Source: Allobosea sp. 117 (lineage in GTDB: Bacteria; Pseudomonadota; Alphaproteobacteria; Rhizobiales; Xanthobacteraceae). From it: a stretch of DNA of 64,000 nt. Every line of letters starts with the position of its first letter. Within the stretch, counting starts at the first letter, position 1. The translations under genes were made by a program, and so were the position numbers. The stretch lies in contig NZ_JNLC01000016.1 in the NCBI RefSeq assembly GCF_000702305.1, positions 124,001 to 188,000 of the forward strand, written 5' to 3'. The notes beneath the pieces were generated by a model, which saw nothing but the letters and a program-made list of their open reading frames with translations, was not told the DNA's origin and ran no database searches. This document shows positions 28,314 through 37,449 of the stretch, piece by piece.

Positions 28314-29020
28314 TGACCGCGCTGCTGTTCCGCGAGGACGCCTATCGCGCCGAGACGCCGGCCACCGTGGTGGCGTTGACGCCGGAGGGCGGCATCGTGC
28401 TCGACCGCACGGTGTTCTACGCGACCGCCGGCGGCCAGCCGGGCGATTCCGGCGTGCTAGCGCACGCCGGCGGCGAGATACCGATCGCGACCGCCGTCTA
28501 TGGTCCGGAGAAGCGCGAGGTGGTGCATGTCCCCGCCCCCGGTTCGGCGCTGCCCGTGCCGGGCGAGGGGGTGACGCTGCGGCTCGACTGGACCCGCCGG
28601 CACAAGCTGATGCGCATGCACACGGCGCTGCATCTGCTTTCCGTCGCCCTGCCCTATCCGGTCACCGGAGGCTCGATCGGTGAGGAGGAGAGCCGGCTCG
28701 ACTTCGACATTCCCGATGCCGGGCTCGACAAGGACGCGATCACCGCGCAGGTCAACGGGATGATCGCGACGGGCGCGGCGGTGAGCGAGCGCTGGATCAC
28801 CGATGAGGAGCTCCTCGCCAATCCGGGCCTCGTGAAGACCATGTCGGTGAAGCCGCCGATGGGCACGGGCCGCGTGCGGCTCGTCGAGATCGCCGGGCTC
28901 GATCTGCAGCCCTGCGGCGGCACGCATGTGCGCGGCCTCGGCGAGATCGGGGCGGTGCAGGTCACCAAGATCGAGAAGAAAGGCCAGCAGAACCGCCGCG
29001 TGCGGCTCGGCTGGGCCTGA
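28313..29020 (+). CDS. AlaX-type alanyl-tRNA editing protein
   Basis: A free-standing trans-editing domain (235 aa) that hydrolyses Ser- or Gly-tRNA(Ala). The ATG at 28313 shares a base with the cysK stop. The AlaRS-like beta barrel begins LFREDAYRAET and contains FYATAGGQPGDSG. The zinc site is complete: HTALH (first two His) and CGGTH (Cys and His) near the C-terminus, followed by the VTKIEKKGQQNRRVRL segment. Pairing with cysK is found in several Hyphomicrobiales and may serve quality control of small amino acids; that link is an inference. Confidence 0.92.
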   Translation: MTALLFREDAYRAETPATVVALTPEGGIVLDRTVFYATAGGQPGDSGVLAHAGGEIPIATAVYGPEKREVVHVPAPGSALPVPGEGVTLRLDWTRRHKLMRMHTALHLLSVALPYPVTGGSIGEEESRLDFDIPDAGLDKDAITAQVNGMIATGAAVSERWITDEELLANPGLVKTMSVKPPMGTGRVRLVEIAGLDLQPCGGTHVRGLGEIGAVQVTKIEKKGQQNRRVRLGWA

Positions 29021-29050
29021 GCGTCATGCCATTCCCGCGGGAGAACGTCC

Positions 29051-29914
29051 ATGCCTGAAGCCGCCGCCTCCAGCTCCCGCTGGCTGGTCTCCACCGAATG
29101 GCTCGCCGCCAATCTCGACGCGCCGGACCTCATCGTGGTCGACGGCTCGTGGCACCTGCCTGGCGCCAACCGCGAGGGGCGCACGGAATATCTCGCGGCG
29201 CACATCCCCGGAGCGGTATTCTTCGACATCGACGCCATTGCCGACACCTCGTCCGGCCTGCCGCACATGCTGGCGAAGCCGCACGATTTCGCCGCCGCGG
29301 TCGGCGCGCTCGGCATCGGCGACGGCATGAAGATCGTCGTCTATGACGGTGCCGGCCTGTTCTCCGCCCCGCGCGTGTGGTGGACCTTCCGCGTCTTCGG
29401 CGCCAAGGACGTGTTGATCCTCGATGGCGGCTTCCCGAAATGGCAGGCGGAGGGCCGCCCGGTCGAGGAGGGCAACGGCCGCCGCCAGCCGATGCGCTTC
29501 ACGCCGCGGGTCGACGCCACCATGATCGCCGACATCGGCGAGGTGGCGCAGCGGCTGAAGGACGGCTCGGCGCAGGTGGTCGATGCGCGCCCGGCGCCGC
29601 GCTTCCGCGGCGAGGCGCCCGAGCCGCGCCCCGGCGTGCGGGCCGGCCACATGCCCGGCAGCCGCAACCTGCCCTTCGGCGAAGTGGTGAAGGACGGCCG
29701 GCTGGCTGCGCCGGAGGCCATCGACGCCGCGCTCGCGGACGCCGGTGTCGACCCTGACGAACCCGTCATCACCAGTTGCGGTTCCGGCGTCTCGGCGGCG
29801 ATCCTGTGGCTGGCGCTCGACTCCATCGGCAAGCCGCCGCGGGCGCTCTATGACGGCTCATGGGCGGAATGGGGCTCCTCCGACCAGCCGATCGAGACCG
29901 GCCCGGCGAAGTAG
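29051..29914 (+). CDS. sseA: 3-mercaptopyruvate sulfurtransferase (tandem rhodanese)
   Basis: Transfers sulfur from 3-mercaptopyruvate to thiols or cyanide. There are two rhodanese domains in 287 aa: an inactive N-terminal copy (SWHLPGANREGRTEYLAAHIPGA) and a catalytic C-terminal copy with the active loop SCGSGVSA, where C begins the CGSGV motif typical of mercaptopyruvate rather than thiosulfate sulfurtransferases. GHMPGSRNLP precedes it. It starts 30 bp after the alaX-like gene, so cysK-alaX-sseA are probably co-transcribed and together handle cysteine synthesis and sulfur transfer. Confidence 0.93.
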   Translation: MPEAAASSSRWLVSTEWLAANLDAPDLIVVDGSWHLPGANREGRTEYLAAHIPGAVFFDIDAIADTSSGLPHMLAKPHDFAAAVGALGIGDGMKIVVYDGAGLFSAPRVWWTFRVFGAKDVLILDGGFPKWQAEGRPVEEGNGRRQPMRFTPRVDATMIADIGEVAQRLKDGSAQVVDARPAPRFRGEAPEPRPGVRAGHMPGSRNLPFGEVVKDGRLAAPEAIDAALADAGVDPDEPVITSCGSGVSAAILWLALDSIGKPPRALYDGSWAEWGSSDQPIETGPAK

Positions 29915-29937
29915 CGTTCCCCTCCCCCAGCGGAGCC

Positions 29938-30045
29938 ACGTCATCCTGAGGTGCCCGACCGTAGGTCGGGCCTCGAAGGATGGGTCCTGGGCGCACGAGA
30001 CGAGCCTCCTTCGAAGCCGCCTACCGCGGCACCTCAGGATGACGT
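29938..30045. repeat. Intergenic palindromic repeat element (108 bp)
   Basis: Outer arms are an exact 18-bp inverted repeat (29938-29955 and 30028-30045, beginning ACGTCATCCTGAGG). Inside are a 7-bp hairpin CCCGACC-GTA-GGTCGGG (29954-29970) and a second nested inverted pair TCGAAGGA/TCCTTCGA (29973-29980, 30007-30014). The whole can fold into a cruciform. Elements with these arms are widespread between genes of Bradyrhizobium-like and Xanthobacteraceae-like genomes. It lies between the ends of sseA and the exported protein gene, so it may also end transcription. It encodes nothing. Only one copy occurs in this window. Confidence 0.8.
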
Positions 30046-30117
30046 TGATCTCTTGGACGAGACGCCGCGGCTGCCCGCTACGTCACAACGACCAAGCGGC
30101 CGCCGCCTGCTTCCGGC

Positions 30118-31275
30118 CTATTCGTCGGTGAACGGGCCGATCACCAGCAGCTCCAGCTTCATCCAGCTCGCGAGCTGCTGGTAGTTCAGCTTCACCGCCT
30201 TGAGGTCGTAGGTGATCTCCGAGCGGGTCGGGCCGACGCAGTCGAGGCCGCCCTCGCCGTTCTTCACGCGCTTGCAGGCGTCTTCGCTGTCCAGATAGTA
30301 GACGCGGCCATAAAGCCCCGGCTTGGTCTGGTCAGAGGCCGAGAAAAAGGCATCGGTCTGCGCTGCCGCCGTGCTCTCGTCGAAGAAATTGTCACCACTC
30401 GCCTGCTGCTCATTCCAGCGCAGATTATAATCATAGTAGCCGGTAAACTCGCGCTTCTTGCCCTTGCTATCGGTGAAGTTGCCCTCTTCCTCGACATAGC
30501 GGATCGAGCCGGTGATGCGGTCGGTGAAGCTCTTGTCGGCCAGCGTGTAGGTCATGGTCACGCCGTTCTGGTCGGTCAGCCAGTTGCCGAGCTCGTAGTC
30601 GTAGTCGAGATTGCCCGAGACGCGCGTCTCGGGCAGGAAGGAGAACGGCCCGGACGGCAGGATCAGGCGCTCGAAGCGCAGCGGGTCCGGGTTCTTCACC
30701 TGGATCGAGACGACCTTGCCGTCGACATAGCGCGAATAGACCTTGGTGGCCTCGGTCTTGGCCTTGCGGATCAGCTCGCCGACCTCCCACCAGCGCGTCA
30801 CCTGACGGCCCTGGATCGAGCCGGCGACCTTGCTGGTCACCTGGTTGCCCTTGACCACGTCGAGGCGGAGCTGGCCAGTCTCGGGCGTATAGCGGCCATT
30901 GTTGTCGATCGCCATTTCGCCGCGCAGGATGGCGACGTCGCGGGCGATCTGGCTGGGATTGCTCGGGTTGATGACGTCGTAGCGCACCGAATAGACGAGC
31001 TTGGAGCCCGGCATGCGCTGGACGGTGCCCTTCATCAGGAACATGTCGGCGACGGCGATCTCGCCGATCTCATAGACATCGGCACCGCTGTTCGAGCGTT
31101 CCGAACGCGAATTGTAGTCGACCACGATCGAGCCGGCGACCTTGGCCTTGTCGGCCGTAATTTCCTTCAGCGCCTGCGCGGACTGCGCCAGGGCGGCCGA
31201 GCCGCCGAGCGCAATGGCCGCCGTCGCCAGCAGCGCGCCCCGCAGCGCGACGCCGAGATTTCTGCGTACCGTCAT
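30118..31275 (-). CDS. Exported protein of unknown function
   Basis: 385 aa from ATG 31275, which yields a good signal peptide (RGALLATAAIALGGSAALAQ, cleavage after AQS). The frame stays open further upstream, but that part has no protein character and the signal peptide fixes the start. The mature part looks beta-rich and has two cysteines near the end (DACKRV and LDCVGP), likely a disulfide. Repeating edge strands such as KVAGSIVVDY, KVAGSIQGRQ and RITGSIRYVE suggest a barrel or lipocalin-like fold. I do not recognise the family; the cell-envelope location is inferred from the signal. It is separate from the aap genes, with 146 bp between. Confidence 0.7.
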   Translation of the reverse strand: MTVRRNLGVALRGALLATAAIALGGSAALAQSAQALKEITADKAKVAGSIVVDYNSRSERSNSGADVYEIGEIAVADMFLMKGTVQRMPGSKLVYSVRYDVINPSNPSQIARDVAILRGEMAIDNNGRYTPETGQLRLDVVKGNQVTSKVAGSIQGRQVTRWWEVGELIRKAKTEATKVYSRYVDGKVVSIQVKNPDPLRFERLILPSGPFSFLPETRVSGNLDYDYELGNWLTDQNGVTMTYTLADKSFTDRITGSIRYVEEEGNFTDSKGKKREFTGYYDYNLRWNEQQASGDNFFDESTAAAQTDAFFSASDQTKPGLYGRVYYLDSEDACKRVKNGEGGLDCVGPTRSEITYDLKAVKLNYQQLASWMKLELLVIGPFTDE

Positions 31276-31421
31276 GAGAAGCCCCCTTCCATCGGACGTT
31301 GGGGCAGCAAGATGGCACAAAACACTGCGCCGTCCAGCCGAAAGCGGCGGAACGGCGCGGTTTGCAGGTGGCGACCTTGAGACATGAACGACCGGGGCCG
31401 CTCTGCCGCGACGGGGTGCCC

Positions 31422-32219
31422 TCAATGCAGGATCTGGCTGAGGAACAGCTTGGTGCGCTCGTGCTGGGGATTGGAGAAGAATGCGTTCGGCTCGTTCATC
31501 TCGATGATCTGGCCGGCATCCATGAAGATGACGCGGTTCGCCACCTGACGGGCGAAGCCCATCTCGTGGGTCACGCACAGCATGGTCATGCCTTCCTGGG
31601 CGAGGCTCACCATGGTCTCCAGCACTTCCTTCACCATTTCCGGGTCGAGGGCGGAGGTCGGCTCGTCGAACAGCATGATCTTCGGCTTCATGCACAGCGC
31701 GCGGGCGATAGCGACGCGCTGCTGCTGGCCGCCGGAGAGTTGGCCGGGATATTTGTTCGCCTGCTCCGGAATCTTCACCTTCTTGAGGAAGTGCATCGCC
31801 AGTTCCTCGGCGTCCTTCTTGGGCATCTTGCGCACCCAGATCGGCGCCAGCGTGCAGTTCTCGAGGATGGTGAGGTGCGGGAACAGGTTGAAGTGCTGGA
31901 AGCACATGCCCACCTCGCGGCGGATCTCGTCGATGCGCTTGAGGTCGTTGGTCAGCTCGATGCCGTCGACGACGATGGTGCCCTGCTGGTGCTCCTCCAG
32001 CCGGTTGATGCAGCGGATCATGGTCGACTTGCCTGATCCCGACGGCCCGCAGATGACAATGCGCTCACCACGCAGGACCTTGAGGTTGATGTCCTTGAGC
32101 ACATGGAACTCGCCATACCATTTGTGCACGCCGACCAGCTCGACCGCGGTCTGGCGGCTCGGCGGGGTGTGAACGGCGGGGAGTTCTTCGCTCGGGACGA
32201 TCGAGGGTGCTTCGCTCAT
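31422..32219 (-). CDS. aapP: General L-amino acid ABC transporter, ATP-binding protein
   Basis: ATPase of the broad-specificity Aap importer (265 aa). The ATG at 32219 has GGAG eight to nine bases upstream; a TTG seven codons earlier overlaps the aapM stop and is less likely. Walker A is [10 protein letters not shown], the Q-loop [10 protein letters not shown], the signature QLSGGQQQR, Walker [13 protein letters not shown] and the switch CVTHEM. Sequence around [17 protein letters not shown] is typical of polar amino acid ABC ATPases. It is last gene of the aapJQMP operon and energises uptake through AapQM. Confidence 0.95.
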   Translation of the reverse strand: MSEAPSIVPSEELPAVHTPPSRQTAVELVGVHKWYGEFHVLKDINLKVLRGERIVICGPSGSGKSTMIRCINRLEEHQQGTIVVDGIELTNDLKRIDEIRREVGMCFQHFNLFPHLTILENCTLAPIWVRKMPKKDAEELAMHFLKKVKIPEQANKYPGQLSGGQQQRVAIARALCMKPKIMLFDEPTSALDPEMVKEVLETMVSLAQEGMTMLCVTHEMGFARQVANRVIFMDAGQIIEMNEPNAFFSNPQHERTKLFLSQILH

Positions 32220-32236
32220 CGGGGAATCTCCGTCGT

Positions 32237-33613
32237 TCAATGGCGGTGGGAGGTGTTGAGACGCCGTTCCACGAACAGCGAGTAACGCGACATGCCGAAG
32301 CAGAACAGGAAGTAGACGATGCCGGCGAAGGCGAAGCCGGTATAGAGCGTCACCGGGCTCGCCCAGTTCGGATCGGTGAACGAGGCGCGGAGCTGGCCGA
32401 GGAAGTCGAAGATCGACACGATCAGCACCAGCGTGGTGTCCTTGAACAGGCTGATGAAGCTGTTGACGATGCCCGGGATCACCAGGGTGAGCGCCTGGGG
32501 TAGGATGATGAGACGCATCATCTGGCTCCAGGTCAGGCCCATCGCCATGGCGCCTTCATACTGGCCCTTCGGCATCGCCTGCAGGCCCCCGCGCACCACC
32601 TCCGCCATATAGGCCGCGGTGAACAGGGCGACGCCGACCAGCGCGCGCAGCAGGCCGTCCGGATTGGTGCCGGCCGGCAGGAACAGCGGCAGCATGTAGG
32701 TGGCGAAGAACAGCACGGTGATGAGCGGCACACCGCGCCAGAACTCGATGAAGATGACGCAGAGCAGCCGCACGATCGGCATGGTCGAGCGCCGGCCGAG
32801 CGCCAGCACGATGCCGAGGGGGAGCGAGGTGACGATGCCGGTCACACCGATCACCAGCGTGACCAGCAGGCCGCCCCACTGGCGGGTCTCGACATAGGGC
32901 AGGCCGAAGTCGAAATCCCAGATGAAGGTGATGATGCCGAGGGCGAGGAAGAAGTAGAGCACCGCCAGCGCCGCCGAGCGCCCGCTTGCGCCAAGCGCGC
33001 GCGTCGCGACCCAGGCGATGCCGGCGAAGAGCGCAGCGGTGAGAATGTAGTCGACCCAGAAGGTGAGGTTGATGCCCGCCACGGTGAAATCGCCGGTCAG
33101 CGGCCGGATCAGCCCGAAATGCTGGAGCAGGAAGGCGGAGAGGTCGATGTTGCCGCCGGTGAGCAGCACGAAGGCGATCACCGGATAGACGCCGAAGAAC
33201 AGGAAGGCGTTCAGCCGCTTGCCGGGCCAGGAGAGCACCAGCAGCGGCGCCAGCAGCACGGCGCCGAGCAGGAACACGATGTCGACGCGCCAGCGCTCGG
33301 AGATCGGGTAGAAGCCGTAGATGAACTGGCCGAACTTCGCCTTCACGAAGGGCCAGCAGGCGCCGACGCCGGGACCGAGGCAGGCCTCGCGGTTCTCGCC
33401 GGTCCACACCGCGTCGATCAGCAGGAAGCGGATCAGCGGCGGGAAGATCAGCGCCGCGAGCAGCACGCCGACCAGCGTGAGCACGATGTTGAGCGGGCTG
33501 GAGAACAGGTTCTCGCGCATCCAGCCGATGACGCCGACATTGCGGGTCGGCGGCGGCAGCGGCTGGGCCAGCTCGGTGCGGATGAAGCTGCCATCATCGA
33601 AGGTCATTGACAT
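32237..33613 (-). CDS. aapM: General L-amino acid ABC transporter, permease AapM
   Basis: Inner-membrane permease (458 aa), much longer than ordinary HisM-type permeases because of an N-terminal extension with extra helices ([40 protein letters not shown]), a hallmark of AapQ/AapM. The C-terminal half is the binding-protein-dependent transport domain with the EAA-type loop ([23 protein letters not shown]). The start ATG is preceded by GAGGGGGC. It ends 17 bp upstream of the aapP start and forms a heterodimer with AapQ. Confidence 0.94.
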   Translation of the reverse strand: MSMTFDDGSFIRTELAQPLPPPTRNVGVIGWMRENLFSSPLNIVLTLVGVLLAALIFPPLIRFLLIDAVWTGENREACLGPGVGACWPFVKAKFGQFIYGFYPISERWRVDIVFLLGAVLLAPLLVLSWPGKRLNAFLFFGVYPVIAFVLLTGGNIDLSAFLLQHFGLIRPLTGDFTVAGINLTFWVDYILTAALFAGIAWVATRALGASGRSAALAVLYFFLALGIITFIWDFDFGLPYVETRQWGGLLVTLVIGVTGIVTSLPLGIVLALGRRSTMPIVRLLCVIFIEFWRGVPLITVLFFATYMLPLFLPAGTNPDGLLRALVGVALFTAAYMAEVVRGGLQAMPKGQYEGAMAMGLTWSQMMRLIILPQALTLVIPGIVNSFISLFKDTTLVLIVSIFDFLGQLRASFTDPNWASPVTLYTGFAFAGIVYFLFCFGMSRYSLFVERRLNTSHRH

Positions 33614-33623
33614 GGCCGCCCCC

Positions 33624-34817
33624 TCACCGCTCGACCAGCGCGACGCGCCGGTTGTAGGCGTTCATGATGACCGAGGTGATGATCGACAGCACCAGATAGA
33701 CGCCCATGGTGATGGCGATGATCTCGATCGCCTGGCCGGTCTGGTTCAGCGTCGTGCCCGCGAACACCGCGACGAGGTCGGGATAGCCGATGCCGACCGC
33801 GAGCGAGGAGTTCTTGGTCAGGTTCAGATACTGGCTGGTCAGCGGCGGGATGATCACCCGCATCGCCTGCGGGATGACGACGAGGCGCAGCGTCTGCGGC
33901 TGGCGCAGGCCGAGCGAATGCGCCGCCTCGGTCTGGCCGTGGCTCACCGACTGGATGCCGGCGCGCACGTTCTCGGCGATGAAGGCGGCGGTGTAGGTCG
34001 ACAGCGCGATGGTCAGCGCGACGAATTCCGGGATCACCCGCAGGCCGCCGACGAAGTTGAAGCCCTTCAGCTCTGGCCGCTCGAAGGTGATCGGGAAGCC
34101 AGTGATGATCATGGCGATCAGCGGCAGGCCGATGATGAGCGCCGGGCCAATCCAGACCATCGGCAGGCCGCGGCCGGTCTCCTCGCGCCGCGTGGCCGAC
34201 CACGAGGAGGCGAGCACCGTGGCGAGGATGGCGAAGCCGGTGGTCCACAAAACGAGGCCGGTGCCCTCGCCGAACAGCGGACGCGGAACGATCATGCCGC
34301 GGTTGGAGATGAACGCCTCGCCGAAGATGCTGATGCTGTTGCGCGGGTTGGGCATGGCACTCAGCACGGCGAGGTACCAGAACAGGATCTGGAACAGCGG
34401 CGGCAGGTTGCGCAGCACCTCGACATAGACAGTCGACAGCAGGCGCACGACGAAGTTCTTCGACAGGCGCCCGATGCCGACCAGGAAGCCGATGATGGTG
34501 GCGAGGATGATGCCGACCACCGCGACCAGGATGGTGTTCAGCAGGCCAACCAGAAAGGCGCGACCATAGGTCGATGTCTCGGAATAGGGGATGAGGGTCT
34601 GGCTGATGCCGAAGCCGGCGGTATTGTCGAAAAAGCCGAAGCCGGTCGCGATCTTCTGCGCGGCAAGGTTCTCGCGGGCGTTGTCGACGAACATCCAGCC
34701 GAGAACGATAACGAGTATCAGCGCGATGATCTGCAGCCCGATGCTGCGGACCTTCGGGTCATTGATCAGCGAGCCCTTGGAGGGCTTCACGCCTGCGGAT
34801 GCTACCAGATCTGTCAT
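33624..34817 (-). CDS. aapQ: General L-amino acid ABC transporter, permease AapQ
   Basis: Inner-membrane permease partner of AapM (397 aa). The start is ATG 34817, with AGGGGG six bases upstream; a GTG further up overlaps that site and is rejected. The N-terminal helix is IGLQIIALILVIVLGWMFVDN. The central region has an inserted loop (SISIFGEAFISNRGMIVPRPLFGEG) typical of AapQ, and the cytoplasmic coupling loop is TEAAHSLGLRQPQTLRLVVIPQA. Ten bases separate it from aapM. A stable hairpin lies between it and aapJ upstream. Confidence 0.94.
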   Translation of the reverse strand: MTDLVASAGVKPSKGSLINDPKVRSIGLQIIALILVIVLGWMFVDNARENLAAQKIATGFGFFDNTAGFGISQTLIPYSETSTYGRAFLVGLLNTILVAVVGIILATIIGFLVGIGRLSKNFVVRLLSTVYVEVLRNLPPLFQILFWYLAVLSAMPNPRNSISIFGEAFISNRGMIVPRPLFGEGTGLVLWTTGFAILATVLASSWSATRREETGRGLPMVWIGPALIIGLPLIAMIITGFPITFERPELKGFNFVGGLRVIPEFVALTIALSTYTAAFIAENVRAGIQSVSHGQTEAAHSLGLRQPQTLRLVVIPQAMRVIIPPLTSQYLNLTKNSSLAVGIGYPDLVAVFAGTTLNQTGQAIEIIAITMGVYLVLSIITSVIMNAYNRRVALVER

Positions 34818-34898
34818 GTTCCCCCTGCCCGTCACATGGCCCGGCCGGCGGCGCGAGCGCCGCGCGGAACGGTGCCGAGATCCACAGATGCGAGGTGG

Positions 34899-34929
34899 CG
34901 GGCTCCCGGCGCGGCGGCCGGGGAGCCCG
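34899..34929 (-). other. Intercistronic hairpin between aapJ and aapQ
   Basis: A 9-bp GC-rich stem CGGGCTCCC/GGGAGCCCG starts eight bases after the aapJ stop in the transcript and has no U-tract behind it. Such hairpins after binding-protein genes usually protect the upstream mRNA or cause partial termination, giving more binding protein than permease. Confidence 0.6.
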
Positions 34930-34937
34930 TATCCCGA

Positions 34938-35975
34938 TCAGCGGATCGGCGGGGCGTATTGCAGGCCGCCCTTGTTCCACAGCGCGTTGACGCCGCGCGC
35001 CAGCTTCAGCGGGGTGTCGGGGCCGACATTGCGGTCATACATCTCGCCGTAATTGCCGACCTGCTTGACGATCTTGACGACCCAGTCGTTCGGCACGCCC
35101 ATGCCTTCGCCGAACTTGCCCTCGGTGCCGAGGATGCGCTTGATCTCGGGATTGGCCGACTTCGCCTGCTCGTCGACGTTCTTCGAGGTGATGCCGAGCT
35201 CCTCGGCGTTCAACTGCGCGAACAGCGTCCACTTCACGATGTCGAACCACTGGTCGTCGCCATGGGCGACCACCGGGCCGAGCGGCTCCTTGGAGATGAT
35301 CTCCGGCAGCACGACGTGGTCATCCGGGTTGGTGAGCTTGAGACGCTCGCCGGCGAGGCCCGAGCGGTCGGTGGTCAGCACGTCGCAGCGGCCGGCGTCG
35401 TAGGCCTTGACCACCTCGTCATTGGTGGCGAATGCGATGACCTCGTAGGTCATGTTGTTGGCACGGAAATAGTCGGCGAGGTTCTGCTCGGTGGTGGTGC
35501 CGGTCTGGGTGCAGACCGAGGCGCCCGAGAGCTCGAGGGCCGAGTTCACCTTCTTGTCCTTGCGGATCATGAAGCCCTGGCCGTCGTAATAGGTCACGCC
35601 GGTGAAGTTGAGGCCGAGCGAGGTGTCGCGCGTGATGGTCCAGGTGGTGTTGCGCGAGAGGATGTCGATGTCGCCCGACTGGAGGGCGGTGAAGCGGTCC
35701 TTCGCCGACAGGGGTGTAAACTTCACCTTGGTGGCGTCGCCGAACACAGCGGCGGCGACCGCCTTGCAGAAATCAACGTCGATGCCTGTCCAGTTGCCCT
35801 TGTCGTCGGGGGTGGAGAAGCCGGGAAGGCCCTGGCTCACGCCGCACTGAACGAAGCCCTTCGACTTGATCTGATCCAGCTTGGCGGCTTCGGCGCCGCC
35901 GGCGCAGAAGCCGAACGTGCCGGCGATGGCGAGCGTGGAGAGGAGGCGTTTCATGATGATGGCAGCCTTCTTCAT
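34938..35975 (-). CDS. aapJ: General L-amino acid ABC transporter, periplasmic binding protein
   Basis: Solute-binding protein (345 aa) delivering amino acids to AapQM. The signal peptide is LLSTLAIAGTFGFCAGGAEA, cleaved before AKLDQIKSKG. The bacterial extracellular solute-binding family 3 fold is evident (GNWTGIDVDFCKAVAAAVFGD near the start, then RFTALQSGDIDIL). C-terminal KQVGNYGEMYDRNVGPDTPL is characteristic of AapJ. Two Met starts are possible: 35975 (used) and 35954. It is first gene of the operon and lies directly downstream of a sigma-54-type promoter. Confidence 0.95.
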   Translation of the reverse strand: MKKAAIIMKRLLSTLAIAGTFGFCAGGAEAAKLDQIKSKGFVQCGVSQGLPGFSTPDDKGNWTGIDVDFCKAVAAAVFGDATKVKFTPLSAKDRFTALQSGDIDILSRNTTWTITRDTSLGLNFTGVTYYDGQGFMIRKDKKVNSALELSGASVCTQTGTTTEQNLADYFRANNMTYEVIAFATNDEVVKAYDAGRCDVLTTDRSGLAGERLKLTNPDDHVVLPEIISKEPLGPVVAHGDDQWFDIVKWTLFAQLNAEELGITSKNVDEQAKSANPEIKRILGTEGKFGEGMGVPNDWVVKIVKQVGNYGEMYDRNVGPDTPLKLARGVNALWNKGGLQYAPPIR

Positions 35976-36027
35976 AAGCTTTGAGCGAACACGGCATCCG
36001 GGTGGTAGCCGTGGGTGAGTAGGGAAG

Positions 36028-36041
36028 GCAATTTGCGTGCC
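36028..36041 (-). promoter_or_regulatory. Sigma-54 (-24/-12) promoter of the aap operon
   Basis: On the minus strand the sequence is GGCACGCAAATTGC: GG and GC separated by exactly ten bases, with the CACG and TTGC cores of the RpoN consensus. It lies about 50-75 bp before aapJ, which leaves a leader of about 40-60 nt. An Ntr-activated promoter fits an amino-acid uptake operon. No upstream activator site was confidently assigned. Confidence 0.7.
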
Positions 36042-36161
36042 GCGGGGAACGACCGACTGGCCGTTCCATCGTGCGCCTTTGGTCGATAGTCGGCGCCTCT
36101 GCTCATGGTGGCGCCTCCCCCCGGCCGACGCATCGTCATCTGAGCGCCGTATTTGAAGCCG

Positions 36162-36175
36162 GTCAAGCGCTTGAC
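36162..36175. promoter_or_regulatory. 14-bp perfect palindrome upstream of metC
   Basis: GTCAAGCGCTTGAC is an exact inverted repeat 33 bp before the cystathionine beta-lyase start, overlapping where its promoter would be. It may be an operator for a dimeric regulator; chance occurrence is possible at this length. Confidence 0.35.
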
Positions 36176-36207
36176 GGATCCGGGTCCGGCGCGGTCAATG
36201 GCGACGC

Positions 36208-37428
36208 ATGGGGCATCCGGGTACGACGGCGAGTGGCATGGCAGGGAAGGCAAAGGACGAAACGGCGCAGCATCTCGCCGTGGAAACGCAATTGGTCACC
36301 GCCGGACGCGATCCGCAAAGGTTTGACGGCTTTGTGAATACCCCGATCGTCCGCGGCTCGACCGTGCTGTCGCCGACCGTCGCCGATCTCGAAGGCCACA
36401 CCGGGCGCTACACTTATGGCCGGCGCGGCAATCCGACGGTCGAGGGGCTGGAGAACGCCGTCACCCAGCTCGAAGGTGGCGCCGGCACCGTGCTCGTCCC
36501 CTCGGGGCTGGCGGCCGTGGGTCTTGCGCTCCTTGCCGCGCTGGAGGCCGGCGATCACCTGCTGATGGTCGACACCGCCTATCAGCCGACGCGGCGTCAG
36601 TGCTCCACCGTGCTGCGCAAGTTCGGCATCGAGACGAGCTTCTACGATCCGCTGGCCGGCGGCGACATCGCCGCCCTGTTCCGGCCAAATACCCGGGCGG
36701 TGTTCATGGAGAGCCCCGGCTCGCAGTCCTTCGAGATGCAGGACGTGCCCGCCATCGTGGCGGCGGCACAGGCGCATGGCATCACCACGCTGATGGACAA
36801 TACCTGGGCGACGCCGCTCTATTTCCGTCCGCTCGCCCTCGGCGTCGACATCTCGATCCATGCCGGCACGAAATATCTCGGCGGCCATTCCGACCTGAAC
36901 CTCGGCACGATCACGGCGAATGAGCGCCTCTATCCGCGCCTGAGGGGGCTGCATGGCGACCTCGGCATGACGGTGGCGCCGGAAGACGCCTTCCTCGCCG
37001 CGCGCGGGCTGCGCACCATGGGCGTGCGGCTCGCCCGCCACTACGAATCCGGCCTCGCCATCGCGCGCTGGCTTTCGCAGCGCCCGGAGGTGCTGCGGGT
37101 GCTGCATCCCGCCCTGCCCGACCATCCCGGCCATGCCATCTGGAAGCGCGACTTCACCGGCGCGTCGGGTCTGTTCAGCATCGTGCTGAAGCCGGTACCG
37201 AAGCGCGCGGTCGACGCCTTTCTCGACACGCTCGCCTTGTTCGGGCTCGGCTATAGCTGGGGAGGCTTCGAGAGCCTCGCGATCCCCTTCGACTGCTCGG
37301 CCTATCGCACGGCGACGCAGTGGGAACCGGGCGGGCCGACGGTGCGGCTGCATATCGGCCTCGAGAACACGAAGGACCTCACCGCCGATCTCGAAAAGGG
37401 CTTCGCGGCGCTGCGCGCGGCGAGCTGA
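36208..37428 (+). CDS. metC: Cystathionine beta-lyase (Cys/Met metabolism PLP enzyme)
   Basis: Cleaves cystathionine to homocysteine, pyruvate and ammonia in methionine synthesis (406 aa). The PLP lysine is in SIHAGTKYLGGHSD, with YTYGRRGNPT near residue 70 and DNTWATPLYF before the lysine. The C-terminal GLGYSWGGFESL and VRLHIGLEN match MetC rather than cystathionine gamma-synthase. Starts at 36208 or 36238 are both possible; the latter drops ten residues outside the conserved fold. The gene is divergent from aapJ, sharing a 232-bp promoter region. Confidence 0.92.
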   Translation: MGHPGTTASGMAGKAKDETAQHLAVETQLVTAGRDPQRFDGFVNTPIVRGSTVLSPTVADLEGHTGRYTYGRRGNPTVEGLENAVTQLEGGAGTVLVPSGLAAVGLALLAALEAGDHLLMVDTAYQPTRRQCSTVLRKFGIETSFYDPLAGGDIAALFRPNTRAVFMESPGSQSFEMQDVPAIVAAAQAHGITTLMDNTWATPLYFRPLALGVDISIHAGTKYLGGHSDLNLGTITANERLYPRLRGLHGDLGMTVAPEDAFLAARGLRTMGVRLARHYESGLAIARWLSQRPEVLRVLHPALPDHPGHAIWKRDFTGASGLFSIVLKPVPKRAVDAFLDTLALFGLGYSWGGFESLAIPFDCSAYRTATQWEPGGPTVRLHIGLENTKDLTADLEKGFAALRAAS

Positions 37429-37449
37429 GAGCGACGCTCCAGGCAGGCC

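Noticed and set aside
33321-35984. Open frame of 887 codons on the plus strand across the aap genes
   Set aside because: Asp/His/Arg-rich antisense reading of four clearly real transporter genes; no signal, motif or ribosome site.
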